From Chondrilla cf. caribensis (Eukaryota > Porifera > Demospongiae > Chondrillida > Chondrillidae), in the NCBI GenBank assembly GCA_964020155.1, contig OZ026570.1, positions 2,789,779 through 2,853,778 on the forward strand: a stretch of 64,000 nt of DNA. Reading direction: 5' to 3'. Below are positions 11,832-21,174 of this stretch, piece after piece. The notes beneath the pieces were generated by a model that made no database searches, was not told where the DNA came from, and worked only from the letters and a program-made list of their open reading frames with translations. Both the position numbers and the translations under genes were made by a program. Position 1 is the first letter of the stretch, and each line of letters opens with the position of its first letter.

Positions 11832-13355
11832 GTCACGTGTCCACTCTCGTGTGATTTACAGTGAAATTATATCCTCCACGTGTGTACTAATACACGTGTA
11901 GCAGTTGCGTAGTGATGTATTACAGATTACCGGGTGCTAATTTTGGAATGACTTGGATTCACAAACATTTATCCTTCAACCATCAACACGTTTAAATCCA
12001 CACAGTTGTATGGTCTCACCAGTGTGAGACTGCAGCTCAGCAGTGCAGTATAAAAGGAGAACTGGGAGGGCTGGTTACTGTGGTGGCTTCATGGCTCAGT
12101 GGTTGTGGCGGCTACAGTCAGACACCCTGGGTTTGAGTCCCGCAGTTGCTTGTTTTTTTCTCTTTTCTACTTTCTCTCCGAGCGGGTTGGATTCCAATGA
12201 AACTTCTATCATCAAGCATTTAACCTGTAATTACTTCCTCCTACAAAAGAAACCAGCTGCTGGAATTTGCATTTTTGCAAAAATAAAAACACAAATTGCA
12301 ATGAAGTTGTCAATTTGCAAGATATATGTTATCCTAGTGGCAGTAGTTGTAGTTCATGGGATATATTTGTGTTCAGTTGCCCAGGCAACCAAGTACAGTG
12401 TAACTTGCTTAGTACGTGAGTACCTGGGTTAGTACATACTCCTGGTTAGTGAGTACACTTCACTCAGTCCCTAACTCATGTACATTATATCGACAGTACT
12501 GACAGTAAGTACCTCTGATAAGAAGTACAAAATTGGTGTACTCGCTAAGCAAGTTTGACTGAAGATGTACACATATGGTATAATATTATACATACCATGA
12601 AGTGTATGTAATGTTCTGAACCTCTATATTATAGTGTCATGTATGTTATGGGTTTGTGTGTACTGTGTTCTTTGCTCATGACTCAACCAAGTACAACAAT
12701 CTCCCTCTTGCAGTGGTGTGTCTTCTGTATCCCGGTTGTCATTCGCTACAAGTTGGAAGAGATAACTGTAGTGTGTGTGTGTGTGCGTGCGTGTGTGTGC
12801 GTGCGTGTGTGTGTGTGATAACATGAATCATCAACTCTTCCCTTACTTACTGTGTCACTCCAACTCACTTTTTTGATATACTTTACATGCGGAATCCAAC
12901 ATCTGATTCATTTTGAGCAAATTTAATTCTTTCCTTCAAACACATGATGTACATGTGTGTTATATTCTTATAAACATGACCACCTTCACATCCTGGAGAT
13001 GTGAGGAAGTGAAGTGGGGTCTGATCGACGGGACCGTACTACAAATTATTATATTATATTACTGTTTTAGCTGGTGATCCAGGCAACTGATAAGTACATA
13101 GAATAGTTAAACTATTAATGCTAATATTTATTTCACTCAATTGAACAAAATATTGAATAAAATATTGAATAAAATAAATTATAATTATTATAAATATAGC
13201 AATTATTACTGATCCGGAAAAAATTGCAATTGCATAAAACAATCATTTCTTTAAGGATCAATTTAATATAACTGCAAATATAAATAATCATTAATTACTT
13301 GAGTTACTTCTATTCCCTATTACCTCTTGGCAATGGTAAACTTATTACATGGACC
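11832..13355. other. Intergenic region between RAD50 and sulfotransferase-like A
   Basis: The ends of the two genes converge here. I see a tRNA-like SINE head (12083-12150), a few units of the RAD50-intron minisatellite (about 12420-12455), a short GT microsatellite (12774-12818) and AT-rich sequence near 13130-13250. I see no credible gene. Confidence 0.6.
12083..12210 (+). mobile_element. tRNA-derived SINE-like element
   Basis: An A-box-like TGGCTCAGTGG (12092-12102) and B-box-like GGTTTGAGTCCC (12130-12141) are about 37 bp apart, as in the internal RNA polymerase III promoter of a tRNA or tRNA-derived SINE. A T-rich stretch and GAGCGGGTTGGATTCCAATG follow; the latter reappears near 54170 and 60065. 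The intervening sequence does not fold as a complete tRNA. Confidence 0.5.
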
Positions 13356-14126
13356 TCACAGTTTTATTCGTGAACTGTACATGGCCTCATAAAATGGTAG
13401 AGAATAGGAAATAATGTCCTGGACCTCTTTGGGATACTCCGATAGAGACACTTGTGAGGAGGATTTTGGTTTCTGTATGAATCCAGAGGAGTTGATAATT
13501 GTACCATGCCACACATCACAACGAGGCCTCAAGGTCCATTCAATAGGTCCTGGACTCCAGTTAACCATGTCTTCTTTGAAGGGAAGACCAGTAGCAGTGC
13601 AGTAGTACTTCATCATTTCCTTGGGGTTCTCCAGGAGATCATCTGCATCAATAACTAAAGGATGTGGGTCCACCTCCTGTACTTTCTGGTACAATTCATA
13701 CCACGAATGATATCCAGCTGTTGTTGTTGACAAATATGGAAGTACTCCAGTGATTCGATAGGCATTGTACATGGAAATGACTGCTTTTCTTGGATCACGA
13801 ATCAAAAAGGTGTGCTTGAAGGTCGGTTCATCGACAAATTCGCTGTAGCGTCCTTCTACGTGGTAGGCCATTTCCTTTACAAAGACTGCATCGTATTCGT
13901 CATACTGAGCAGTTATTTTATTACCAACACTCTCAAATGTAGCCTCTGGGTCAAAAAGATCTGGATTGGCATCCAAATGCGCATCATCTTTTCTTTCTTG
14001 ACCGAAATGGTAGGCGTACTGATAGGGTTCGTGGAGCACTTTGACTTTGTCCAATTCTCTGATGGATCGCTCGAATGCTGTCGATATGCTACAGGGTATC
14101 GACCATAGGAAGATTTGTTTTCCCAT
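13356..14126 (-). CDS. Sulfotransferase-like P-loop protein A (single exon)
   Basis: The 256-residue intronless gene belongs to the sulfotransferase-fold P-loop family, which moves sulfuryl groups from PAPS; the acceptor cannot be read from sequence. The N-terminal 5'-phosphosulfate-binding loop (residues about 6-20) reads FLWSIPCSISTAFERS, and the 3'-phosphate site FLIRDPRKAVISMY lies near residue 106. No signal peptide is seen, so it is probably cytosolic. In paralogues B and C the loop has Arg where A has Cys (PRSLST, PRGLST), which could weaken PAPS binding. The last codons (CGA ATA AAA CTG TGA) contain AATAAA. The start ATG aligns with those of paralogues B and C. Confidence 0.8.
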   Translation of the reverse strand: MGKQIFLWSIPCSISTAFERSIRELDKVKVLHEPYQYAYHFGQERKDDAHLDANPDLFDPEATFESVGNKITAQYDEYDAVFVKEMAYHVEGRYSEFVDEPTFKHTFLIRDPRKAVISMYNAYRITGVLPYLSTTTAGYHSWYELYQKVQEVDPHPLVIDADDLLENPKEMMKYYCTATGLPFKEDMVNWSPGPIEWTLRPRCDVWHGTIINSSGFIQKPKSSSQVSLSEYPKEVQDIISYSLPFYEAMYSSRIKL

Positions 14127-15313
14127 AATTACCGAGCCCGGTTAACGTTATTTCAGTTCATATAATATACGTGATGGTTGTTTACAACCAGGATGGAATG
14201 CGGTGAATGGGGCCATAGTTAGATGGCACGAATAAAATTAAAGGGACGATTATTACGTGATATGAGACGATTTTCACGTGATATGGGGCTCCTTCCGTCC
14301 CATTGCCAGGCCCTGTACATGTCTTCATTAATAATTTTTTTTGTTTGTTTTCCGCACAAATCAGTTTTCGGTTCGGATAGGTTATGTACGCGATTATTTG
14401 CGTTCCTATGGTTTCACGCTTGAAACGAAATGGGTACGGGCTGTTGTTCTCACCGACCGCGTAACGTCATAATAATAATAATGGAAAAAAATCTGATGAG
14501 TGAAAAGAAGCCATTTACGAGGAGGAGGTGACAACAGTTGTGGGCCGGGTGGGACCTGAATATGTACCAACAACTGCCCCATGAAACATGAAACACCTAT
14601 GAAACCTTTGTCACTGTTCTTTGCAAAACTATTGGCTGTCAAGTCATATTTAATGTACACTAGATAGCCTATGATCTGAATGTAATGCAAATCCAAACCT
14701 TCCCTGATTTGGTTGTGGTATTCAGGTGGTCAGAGATAATCCATGAACTTGATAACATACCGGTACTTGCTATTGAAGACTCTGGGCACCTACCGTACAG
14801 CGGGAAATTTCATGGGACAAACTTTTCGCAGATTTTGCAGTTGGCCTAACATCTGTGAAATAAAATTCGCAAATTAGGCATTCCTGTTGTTCTATCGTGA
14901 CTGTGGTCAGCATCCACAAAAATTTTGTCTGTGAATTTTCATTATCATTCCACTATACGGTATTATCATATGATACCACCTTCAATCAATTTCTATCAAT
15001 CAGCCAAATATGCATTATTATTGTTTGAGCTGATGATCCAGGGAACTGTTGAAAACATAGAATAGCTATACTATTAATGCTATTCATACATTATATCACT
15101 CAATTTTAATTTAGACAAGATATTGAATGGAATCAACAATAGCGTAATTATGGTGATTCTTACTGATTCAAAAAATTGTAATTGCATGGAACAATAATTT
15201 GTAAAGAAGCAGTTAAATGAAAATGCACACATGTAAAATAAACATTACTTGAATTATTACTATTCCCTATTACCTCTTGGTAATGGTAAACTTATTACTG
15301 TGTACCATTGACA
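14127..15313. other. Intergenic region between sulfotransferase-like A and B
   Basis: It holds one recognisable MITE (14791-14962). Past it, 15010-15300 resembles the region just downstream of gene A, as expected from tandem gene duplication. I see no additional gene. Confidence 0.55.
14791..14962. mobile_element. MITE with TACCGTA-type inverted ends
   Basis: The start TACCGTACAGCGGGAA and end TTCCACTATACGGTA are an imperfect inverted pair. A related element with ACCATATAGTGGGAAG ... CCATATGGTA ends is at 29245-29462. It has no coding potential. Confidence 0.6.
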
Positions 15314-16087
15314 TCACAGTTTTATTCGTGAACTGTACATGGCCTCATAAAATGGTAGAGAATAGGAAATAATGTCCTGGACCTCTTTGGGATACTCCAA
15401 TAGAGACACTGGTGAGGAGGATTTTGGTTTCTGTATGAATCCAGAGGAGTTGATAACTGCACCATGCCATACATCACAACGAGGCCACATGGTCCAATCG
15501 GGAACAGGTCCTGGACTCCAGTTAACCATGTCTTCTTTGAAGGGAAGACCAGTAGCAGTGCAGTAGTACTTCATCATTTCCTTGGGGTTCTCCAGGAGAT
15601 CATCTGCGTCAATAACTAAAGGATTTGGGTCCACCTCCTGTACTTTCTGGTACAATTCATACAATGGACAGAATCCAGCTACTGAGGGTGTTAAATTAGC
15701 AAGTAATCCAATATCTTTGTGAACCTTGTACAAGGATATTACCGCTTTTCTCGGATCACGAATCAAAAAGGTGTGCTTGAAAGCTGATCCTGCAACTGCT
15801 AAGCTATAACGTCCTTCTACGTGATAGGCCATTTCTTTTACAAACACTACATCGTATCCATCACACTGAGCAGTTATTTTATTTCGAACACTCTCGAATG
15901 TAGCCTTTGGGTCAAACTTATCGGGATAGGCATCCGAAAATAAATCATCTTTTCTCTCCGGACCAAAATAGTAGGGGTATTCATAGGGCTCGTTAATGAC
16001 TTTTACTTTCTCCAATTCTCTAATAGACCGCTCAAAAGCTGTGGATAGACTGCGGGGTGCCGACCATAGAAAGATTCTTCTCCCCAT
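15314..16087 (-). CDS. Sulfotransferase-like P-loop protein B (single exon)
   Basis: This 257-residue intronless paralogue of gene A has the canonical loop WSAPRSLSTAFERS with the Arg intact and the 3'-phosphate site FLIRDPRKAVISLY. The C-terminal third is nearly identical to A and C, ending SSRIKL, while the middle (substrate-facing) region has diverged. That pattern suggests tandem duplication with either gene conversion of the 3' part or selection for different acceptors. The start is the ATG that aligns in all three copies. Confidence 0.85.
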   Translation of the reverse strand: MGRRIFLWSAPRSLSTAFERSIRELEKVKVINEPYEYPYYFGPERKDDLFSDAYPDKFDPKATFESVRNKITAQCDGYDVVFVKEMAYHVEGRYSLAVAGSAFKHTFLIRDPRKAVISLYKVHKDIGLLANLTPSVAGFCPLYELYQKVQEVDPNPLVIDADDLLENPKEMMKYYCTATGLPFKEDMVNWSPGPVPDWTMWPRCDVWHGAVINSSGFIQKPKSSSPVSLLEYPKEVQDIISYSLPFYEAMYSSRIKL

Positions 16088-16139
16088 ATTACGGCTCAGA
16101 TTAAATTATTCAGATCTGAAAAGGTGCTCAAAGACGTTG

Positions 16140-17301
16140 TTGGTAACTACGGTGTCAGAGGAATGAATGACCCCCCGTTTGAAATGACCCCCGGGTCATT
16201 GATACCTTAGGTGTAAATAACCCCCCCTAGGAATAAATGACCCCCCTGTGCTAGGCGCCTAAGAGTTCATCTAAAGGTGCTAGAAGATGGCTAGCATAAA
16301 AGGCACAGCCAGACTAGGCCTCTTCATACCAATGTCAAATACCAGCAAGGATGGATCTAGAGATACTGCAAGACATCGAAAATTATCTGCAGAAAGAAAG
16401 TATCGTTGCAATCTCTGAGAGTGGAGGATTCCTCGCAGAAGGTATGAAACATAATTTTATATGCTGCAGCATTTTGGGTCATACTTGGGGTGTTCATGTA
16501 TGTACGTACAATAATATGGAGGCCACCATAGCCCGAATTATAACATTATGATAATTTGCACCTTCTTTTACAGGTATTCAAATCATGTTTGATGCAGAGA
16601 GAGAACATTGGATTACCACCCATTACAAGAACGGGAAGGTGATGGTATATGACTCATGCTTTTCAGGGACACTGTCTCCCTCGGTTCATGAAATGCTTGT
16701 CCGCCTCTATCGCCCTGCTATTCGAGGAGACAGCCTTGTCTGCACAGTAATGCCAATTGTGCAACAAACTGGTGGTACAGACTGTGGCCTATTTGCCATT
16801 GGAACAGCATTCCAGGCTGCTTCAGGGCTCTCTTGCAACCTGAAGCAGGAGAGACTGAGAGAGCATGTCTACAAAATCTTCAGCAAAGGACTGCTAATGT
16901 CATTCCCCACTACCACAACAGGACGCAAGAACAAGAGGAAGCACATTGTTATACCAGTGTATTGTGTGTGCCGATTGCCTGAAGAATTTGATTCCATGAT
17001 GATCCAGTGTGAAAAATGTGCTTCATGGTACCATTATAGGTGTATACGTATTAGATCTGCACCCAAGTCTTTCCTTTGTGCACAATGTAAATAACATCTT
17101 TTAATAACATTTCAACACTTTTGTATCACTTATTTACAGTACTGTCTTTCATCTTCTGATCATGACTTCAGCAACAAATACGGACAACTTATTGGGAGGT
17201 TGTTATTTTGGGGGTAGGCTTCTGAGCATGACTTCAGCAACTAATACAGACAACTTATTGGGGGGGTCATTATTTTGGGGGGTAGGTCATTTGTTCCTAG
17301 G
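16140..17301 (+). mobile_element. Candidate mobile element carrying the Ulp1-PHD gene
   Basis: Related inverted sequences flank the gene. The left side has CCTAGGAATAAATGACCCCC (16226-16245) with further AATGACCCCC/AATAACCCCC blocks from 16164. The right side has AGGTCATTTGTTCCTAGG (17284-17301) with GGGGTCATTATTTTGGGG just inside. The reverse complement of the right end matches the left end closely. A 60-70 bp tandem duplication (about 17158-17282) lies inside the right end. No transposase is visible, so it could be non-autonomous or the remains of a larger element. Confidence 0.5.
16351..17094 (+). CDS. Ulp1/C48-type cysteine protease with C-terminal PHD finger
   Basis: Two exons (16351-16441 and 16574-17094, clean GTATGA/CAG junction) give about 203 residues. 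The protease part resembles SUMO-specific Ulp1/SENP peptidases: REHWITTH supplies the catalytic His, VMVYDS the Asp, and QQTGGTDCGLFAIG the Gln and nucleophilic Cys. A Cys4-His-Cys3 PHD finger follows (CVCRLPEEF...CEKC...WYHYRC...CAQC). The fold is short compared with cellular SENPs. C48-PHD combinations are common in eukaryotic DNA transposons, and the flanking inverted repeats support a transposon origin rather than a host deSUMOylase. The reading frame is intact, so it may still be expressed. Confidence 0.75.
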
Positions 17302-17397
17302 TAGGTCTATGGTTGATCCCTCCATTTTTTTCCCTGCGTCTGCCAGCCCTTTAACGCCCGTGGGGCGTGTGCGGGGACGGGCTAGCTAGCTAGACTA

Positions 17398-17640
17398 CAA
17401 ACAAGTAATTCGAGTTCAAAAACTCGTGAGGCTGCCACTCCCCGCACTCGAATTGCTTGGGCATCTTTTTTAGGTTCGAGAGAACATTCGCTGAAGTTTT
17501 TACGTTCTGCGAAACTTCAACAAACGTATTCTGGCCCAATTTCTAATTCCCAGCGTTCGAAATCGGCCATCTTTCTTCGCGCAATATAAAACATAATATA
17601 AATTCACTGTTGCAGTTACGCATATGAACACGTAGTATAT
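17398..17640 (+). mobile_element. Dispersed AATTCGAGT-palindrome repeat, copy 1
   Basis: The core reads AATTCGAGT ... GAGGCTGCCACTCCCCGC ... ACTCGAATT, an imperfect palindrome around a GCTGCC centre. Related copies lie at about 21985-22055 (reverse), 30840-30975 (reverse) and 48215-48400 (forward). Copies 1 and 4 also share a tail containing AAATCGGCCATCTTT and AGTATAAATTCACTGTTG-like sequence. It is probably an old MITE family. Confidence 0.65.
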
Positions 17641-17959
17641 GTATTTTATTAATAATAAGTAATGATTCATAATAACACAGTAAACAGTATAAATTTTATT
17701 GTGTACAAATAAGTACACAATAAAGCATCATTCAGCTGCTACAATCAAATAAGCTGGGTTTGTCATATATGAACATGTTCAATGCCATCTAAGGTATAGT
17801 ATTAGCTGTACATCACCTAGGTTGATCTCATCACCAGAGTAGCTGTGGTGGTGACCCACTATAAAATCTTCACATTTTGCGGGGTGACCACAAGGTCTGT
17901 AGCACATCCAGGAGGGTGTGGATGTATCAGTATCAGCCACATATGGAGAATAGAAGCAA

Positions 17960-17961
<2 letters not shown>

Positions 17962-18031
<70 letters not shown>

Positions 18032-18109
18032 TATTTCCATGGTAACAGTAGACCTCCCCTTCCTAAAGTGCCACACATTGACTTCCCTGTGTGTGTTTGT
18101 GTGTGTGTT

Positions 18110-18140
<31 letters not shown>

Positions 18141-18143
18141 GTT

Positions 18144-18180
<37 letters not shown>

Positions 18181-18262
18181 TGTGTGTGTGTTTGTGTGTG
18201 TGTTTGTGTGTGTGTTTGTGTGTGTGTGTGTGTTTGTGTGTGTGTTTGTGTGTGTGTTTGTG

Positions 18263-18323
<61 letters not shown>
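17962..18323. repeat. CA tract then GT tract
   Basis: (CA)n at 17962-18028 is followed, after a 60-bp spacer, by interrupted (GT)n at 18090-18323. The two tracts are mutually complementary and could form a long hairpin. Confidence 0.95.
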
Positions 18324-18329
<6 letters not shown>

Positions 18330-19537
18330 GCGACTTGCATTTCCCATTGAAAATTGAGGACTGAATTCAGTTACAGTCTACATACATACAGTATGCCGTG
18401 GGTACTCAGAGGCTTGATAGGGAATATACATGTACCAGTGCACTTTTAGTCTGACTATATACCACCTTGTGGAAGTTTATTCCTTGAATACTACAATAAG
18501 TTTTATCGATTAATGGAGATTACGTAGCTACCTAATTAGGGAGGCTTACGTATGTGTTGCTCAACTAAGTAATGGAAGGTACAGCGCAGCTCGTTATGGG
18601 AATGGGTCGTTTTCAATGAAGAATTCGCCGATCGAAGATCCAATCATAGATACTCCAACAATGTACGTTGAAGTTCGAAGCGCCGACCAATCCGGATATT
18701 TTAGGTGTTGCGTGGTTACAGAAATAGTCATTCTGTAAACAGAATTTCCCGAGAGAACCGAACAATTTGGTTTTTATTCCCTCCCTCCTCCCAGCCCTTC
18801 AAGTTGAGGGTAGTATGGAGTGTTTTGTTAGGGGGAGACTCGCGTAGTCATTTCACACGGGAAATTAGGCGGGGGTGTAGGGGTAGGTTTGTTGGGGGGT
18901 CTCTTCTTTTGTTAGTTCTGCAGGTCGTCAATATAGGTTGTATAGCTCGACTTTCTTCACCATTTCTTGGTAGGATAAGGCTGGGTGCTGAAGAAGCATG
19001 GCTGGAAGTCTTAGTTTACTGGGAGCCTTAATAGTAGCCCTCTGGGCTAGTGGACTCCCCAGTCTAAATAAGTACGTATACCTAGGTTCTTACATATTCT
19101 ACCTAACCTATGGCTTCCCCAAACCACGTATAGGGGGGCGTGTCGATTCAATGTCCCAAGCGACCGCCAGTCATTGGGATCGATCGATTCAGTGGCGAGG
19201 TTGGTATTTGAGCAGATCGACTGGATCTGGCTACCGAGCGATGATTCAAAGGCAGTTTGTGTCATAATCAGGTTTGCTTGGTAAGCGTCACTGCTGGATA
19301 CGTACACCCCAGAATCCGGCATGTGCACAGCTGAGTAGGTATTGCTCCGCAAGACTACCTTACACCCATGCCCGCTATTAAATTTTATGTACTTTTGTAA
19401 GCTCGTAGGGGCGGGTAAATTTTGCAGATGTTTGAGTATAAAAGACTGGTGCTAATATTGCTATACATTGCGTGTGGCTTGCACGTAGAGATCGTGTACA
19501 AGTTACCATAGCCTATCACAGCTCTGGAAAGAGGAAG

Positions 19538-21111
19538 ATGTGGTACCTCCCCAGTGTCCTCGGCGTACTTGCCATTATCATCATCGCACCAAGGATAACC
19601 GAAGGAGTTTATCAATGCAAACACGAAATACCATCGGGACACCAGGTGGGTAACGATATAATCAAGGACAGATTCATACGTGTACAAATGTGGTCGGTAC
19701 AACGAACGAATAATGGGATCACAGACGTCATTAATCAATGCGGTCGGTGGGTCCGTTCCCGTCACCAGATCCGTTGACATTGACCTGCAGAAGAAGCTCA
19801 GAGTCTATAAAATCGTAATCACTCGACCGATGTTCGGTGTATAGCGACGCATAGCACATGCATGCCAGCAGCACCCTTGGTGAAGTTGAGATAAAAGGTA
19901 GCTAAAGAGTAAGTAACGCGAGCCTCAGGTTATTGTGCAGTTTTCGATGGACTTTTCGAATTATTAGAAATATTCGTAATAACGTGTATACGTACCGTTC
20001 ACACGATCGAAATCATTATGACAGGTCATTTTATGAGATATAAAGGGTATACCCAAGCTACTAGTTGCTTCTTTATCTAGAAGTGACCCTATGTTCTGCA
20101 CTAATATGTAAATTTGTTATTATAAAGTACCATGACAAAATATAATTATCAGATATAACTGTAGTAAACAATAAGAATGGAATACATCTAAATAGGCCAC
20201 CCCTGTATCTCAGAGAATACTGAATGGATGGAGATGAAAAGAGCCTCAAAAGATGCCCTGTGACTGTGTATTGTTTAAGAGAAGTGAAACTAGCATCTTC
20301 CCAAGCAGTATGAATAGGCAATGCAGTCCAGTGTCTCAATAGGTATCTCACTTTATATCGTTTACTCTGCTATTGGGCTCTTTCCTTCAACTTCAACTAA
20401 TAACCTTTGTTAACCAAATTGAATAAACACTTTCTACTCCATTCAGTTGAGCTATGCAGCAGTGGCCAATACTGCTAGTGGACCTCATCGCGAAAAGAGA
20501 CAGATTGGATCAGAGTTTAGACCAATCAGGATTGTGCCATCCTATGACACCACTGTGAATGCGTAAGTAGCCTATTCATAGCTATTTCTTGATACGTCCT
20601 AAGACCTGGTCCTTCCGAGTGTATTCAATGTAGTGTGAATTTTTGCAGTTTGTTAACTTAAAAATTATTGAAGTAAAGTTCACACTAGCTAAATATATAA
20701 GGAATTGTATTCCAACTTGCGCTTTTATGTGGATTTTTACATTGGTGTGATGTTTATTTGTTCTATGTTACAGTACTATTAATTTTTTTGTGATGGTGCT
20801 CCAGGGTGTAGGAGTTTCTTTTAGGGTAGAGGTTTAAGTATCTGAATTTTGTATTGAATATTGGGCAGTTGGCCATCTTGTTGATCTGCTTCCTGTTAAA
20901 ATGGCTGTTGAAAAAGGAGATTTAATGGAAATGCTGCAGACAATTATTTGAAATGTAATGCACATCCGGAATCTAATCTAAGTTACTAAGAAGCACAAAT
21001 ATTATTATCCCGTGAGAAAGCCAGAATGTGGTGTAGCCCAATCTGTGCATGCAATGCTGGTCCCTGGTGTGTCTCCGGTGTGTGTGTGTGTGTGTGTGTG
21101 TGTGAGTGTGT

Positions 21112-21174
<63 letters not shown>

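Larger units (their letters stand above)
17095..19537. other. Intergenic region upstream of the leishmanolysin-like gene
   Basis: It contains the right end of the Ulp1-PHD element, one copy of a dispersed palindromic repeat (17398-17640), a large CA/GT microsatellite pair (17962-18323) and then unique sequence leading to the protease gene. A short open frame at 18998 begins like a signal peptide (MAGSLSLLGALIVALW) but I find no exon that continues it. Confidence 0.5.

Noticed and set aside
12083..12150. A genuine tRNA gene
   Set aside because: The A and B boxes are present but the acceptor and anticodon stems do not pair, so it is called a SINE-like element instead.
12043..12432. 129-residue open frame downstream of RAD50
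   Set aside because: It overlaps the tRNA-like SINE and minisatellite units, so it is a chance frame through repeats.
18998..19267. Open frame starting MAGSLSLLGALIVALW, resembling a signal peptide upstream of the protease gene
   Set aside because: No downstream exon continues it with a sensible frame, and the ATG at 19538 gives a better signal peptide that joins in phase to all 20 later exons.
19047..19352. 101-residue - strand open frame opposite the protease promoter region
   Set aside because: There is no recognisable domain, start context or splice support; it is probably a chance frame.
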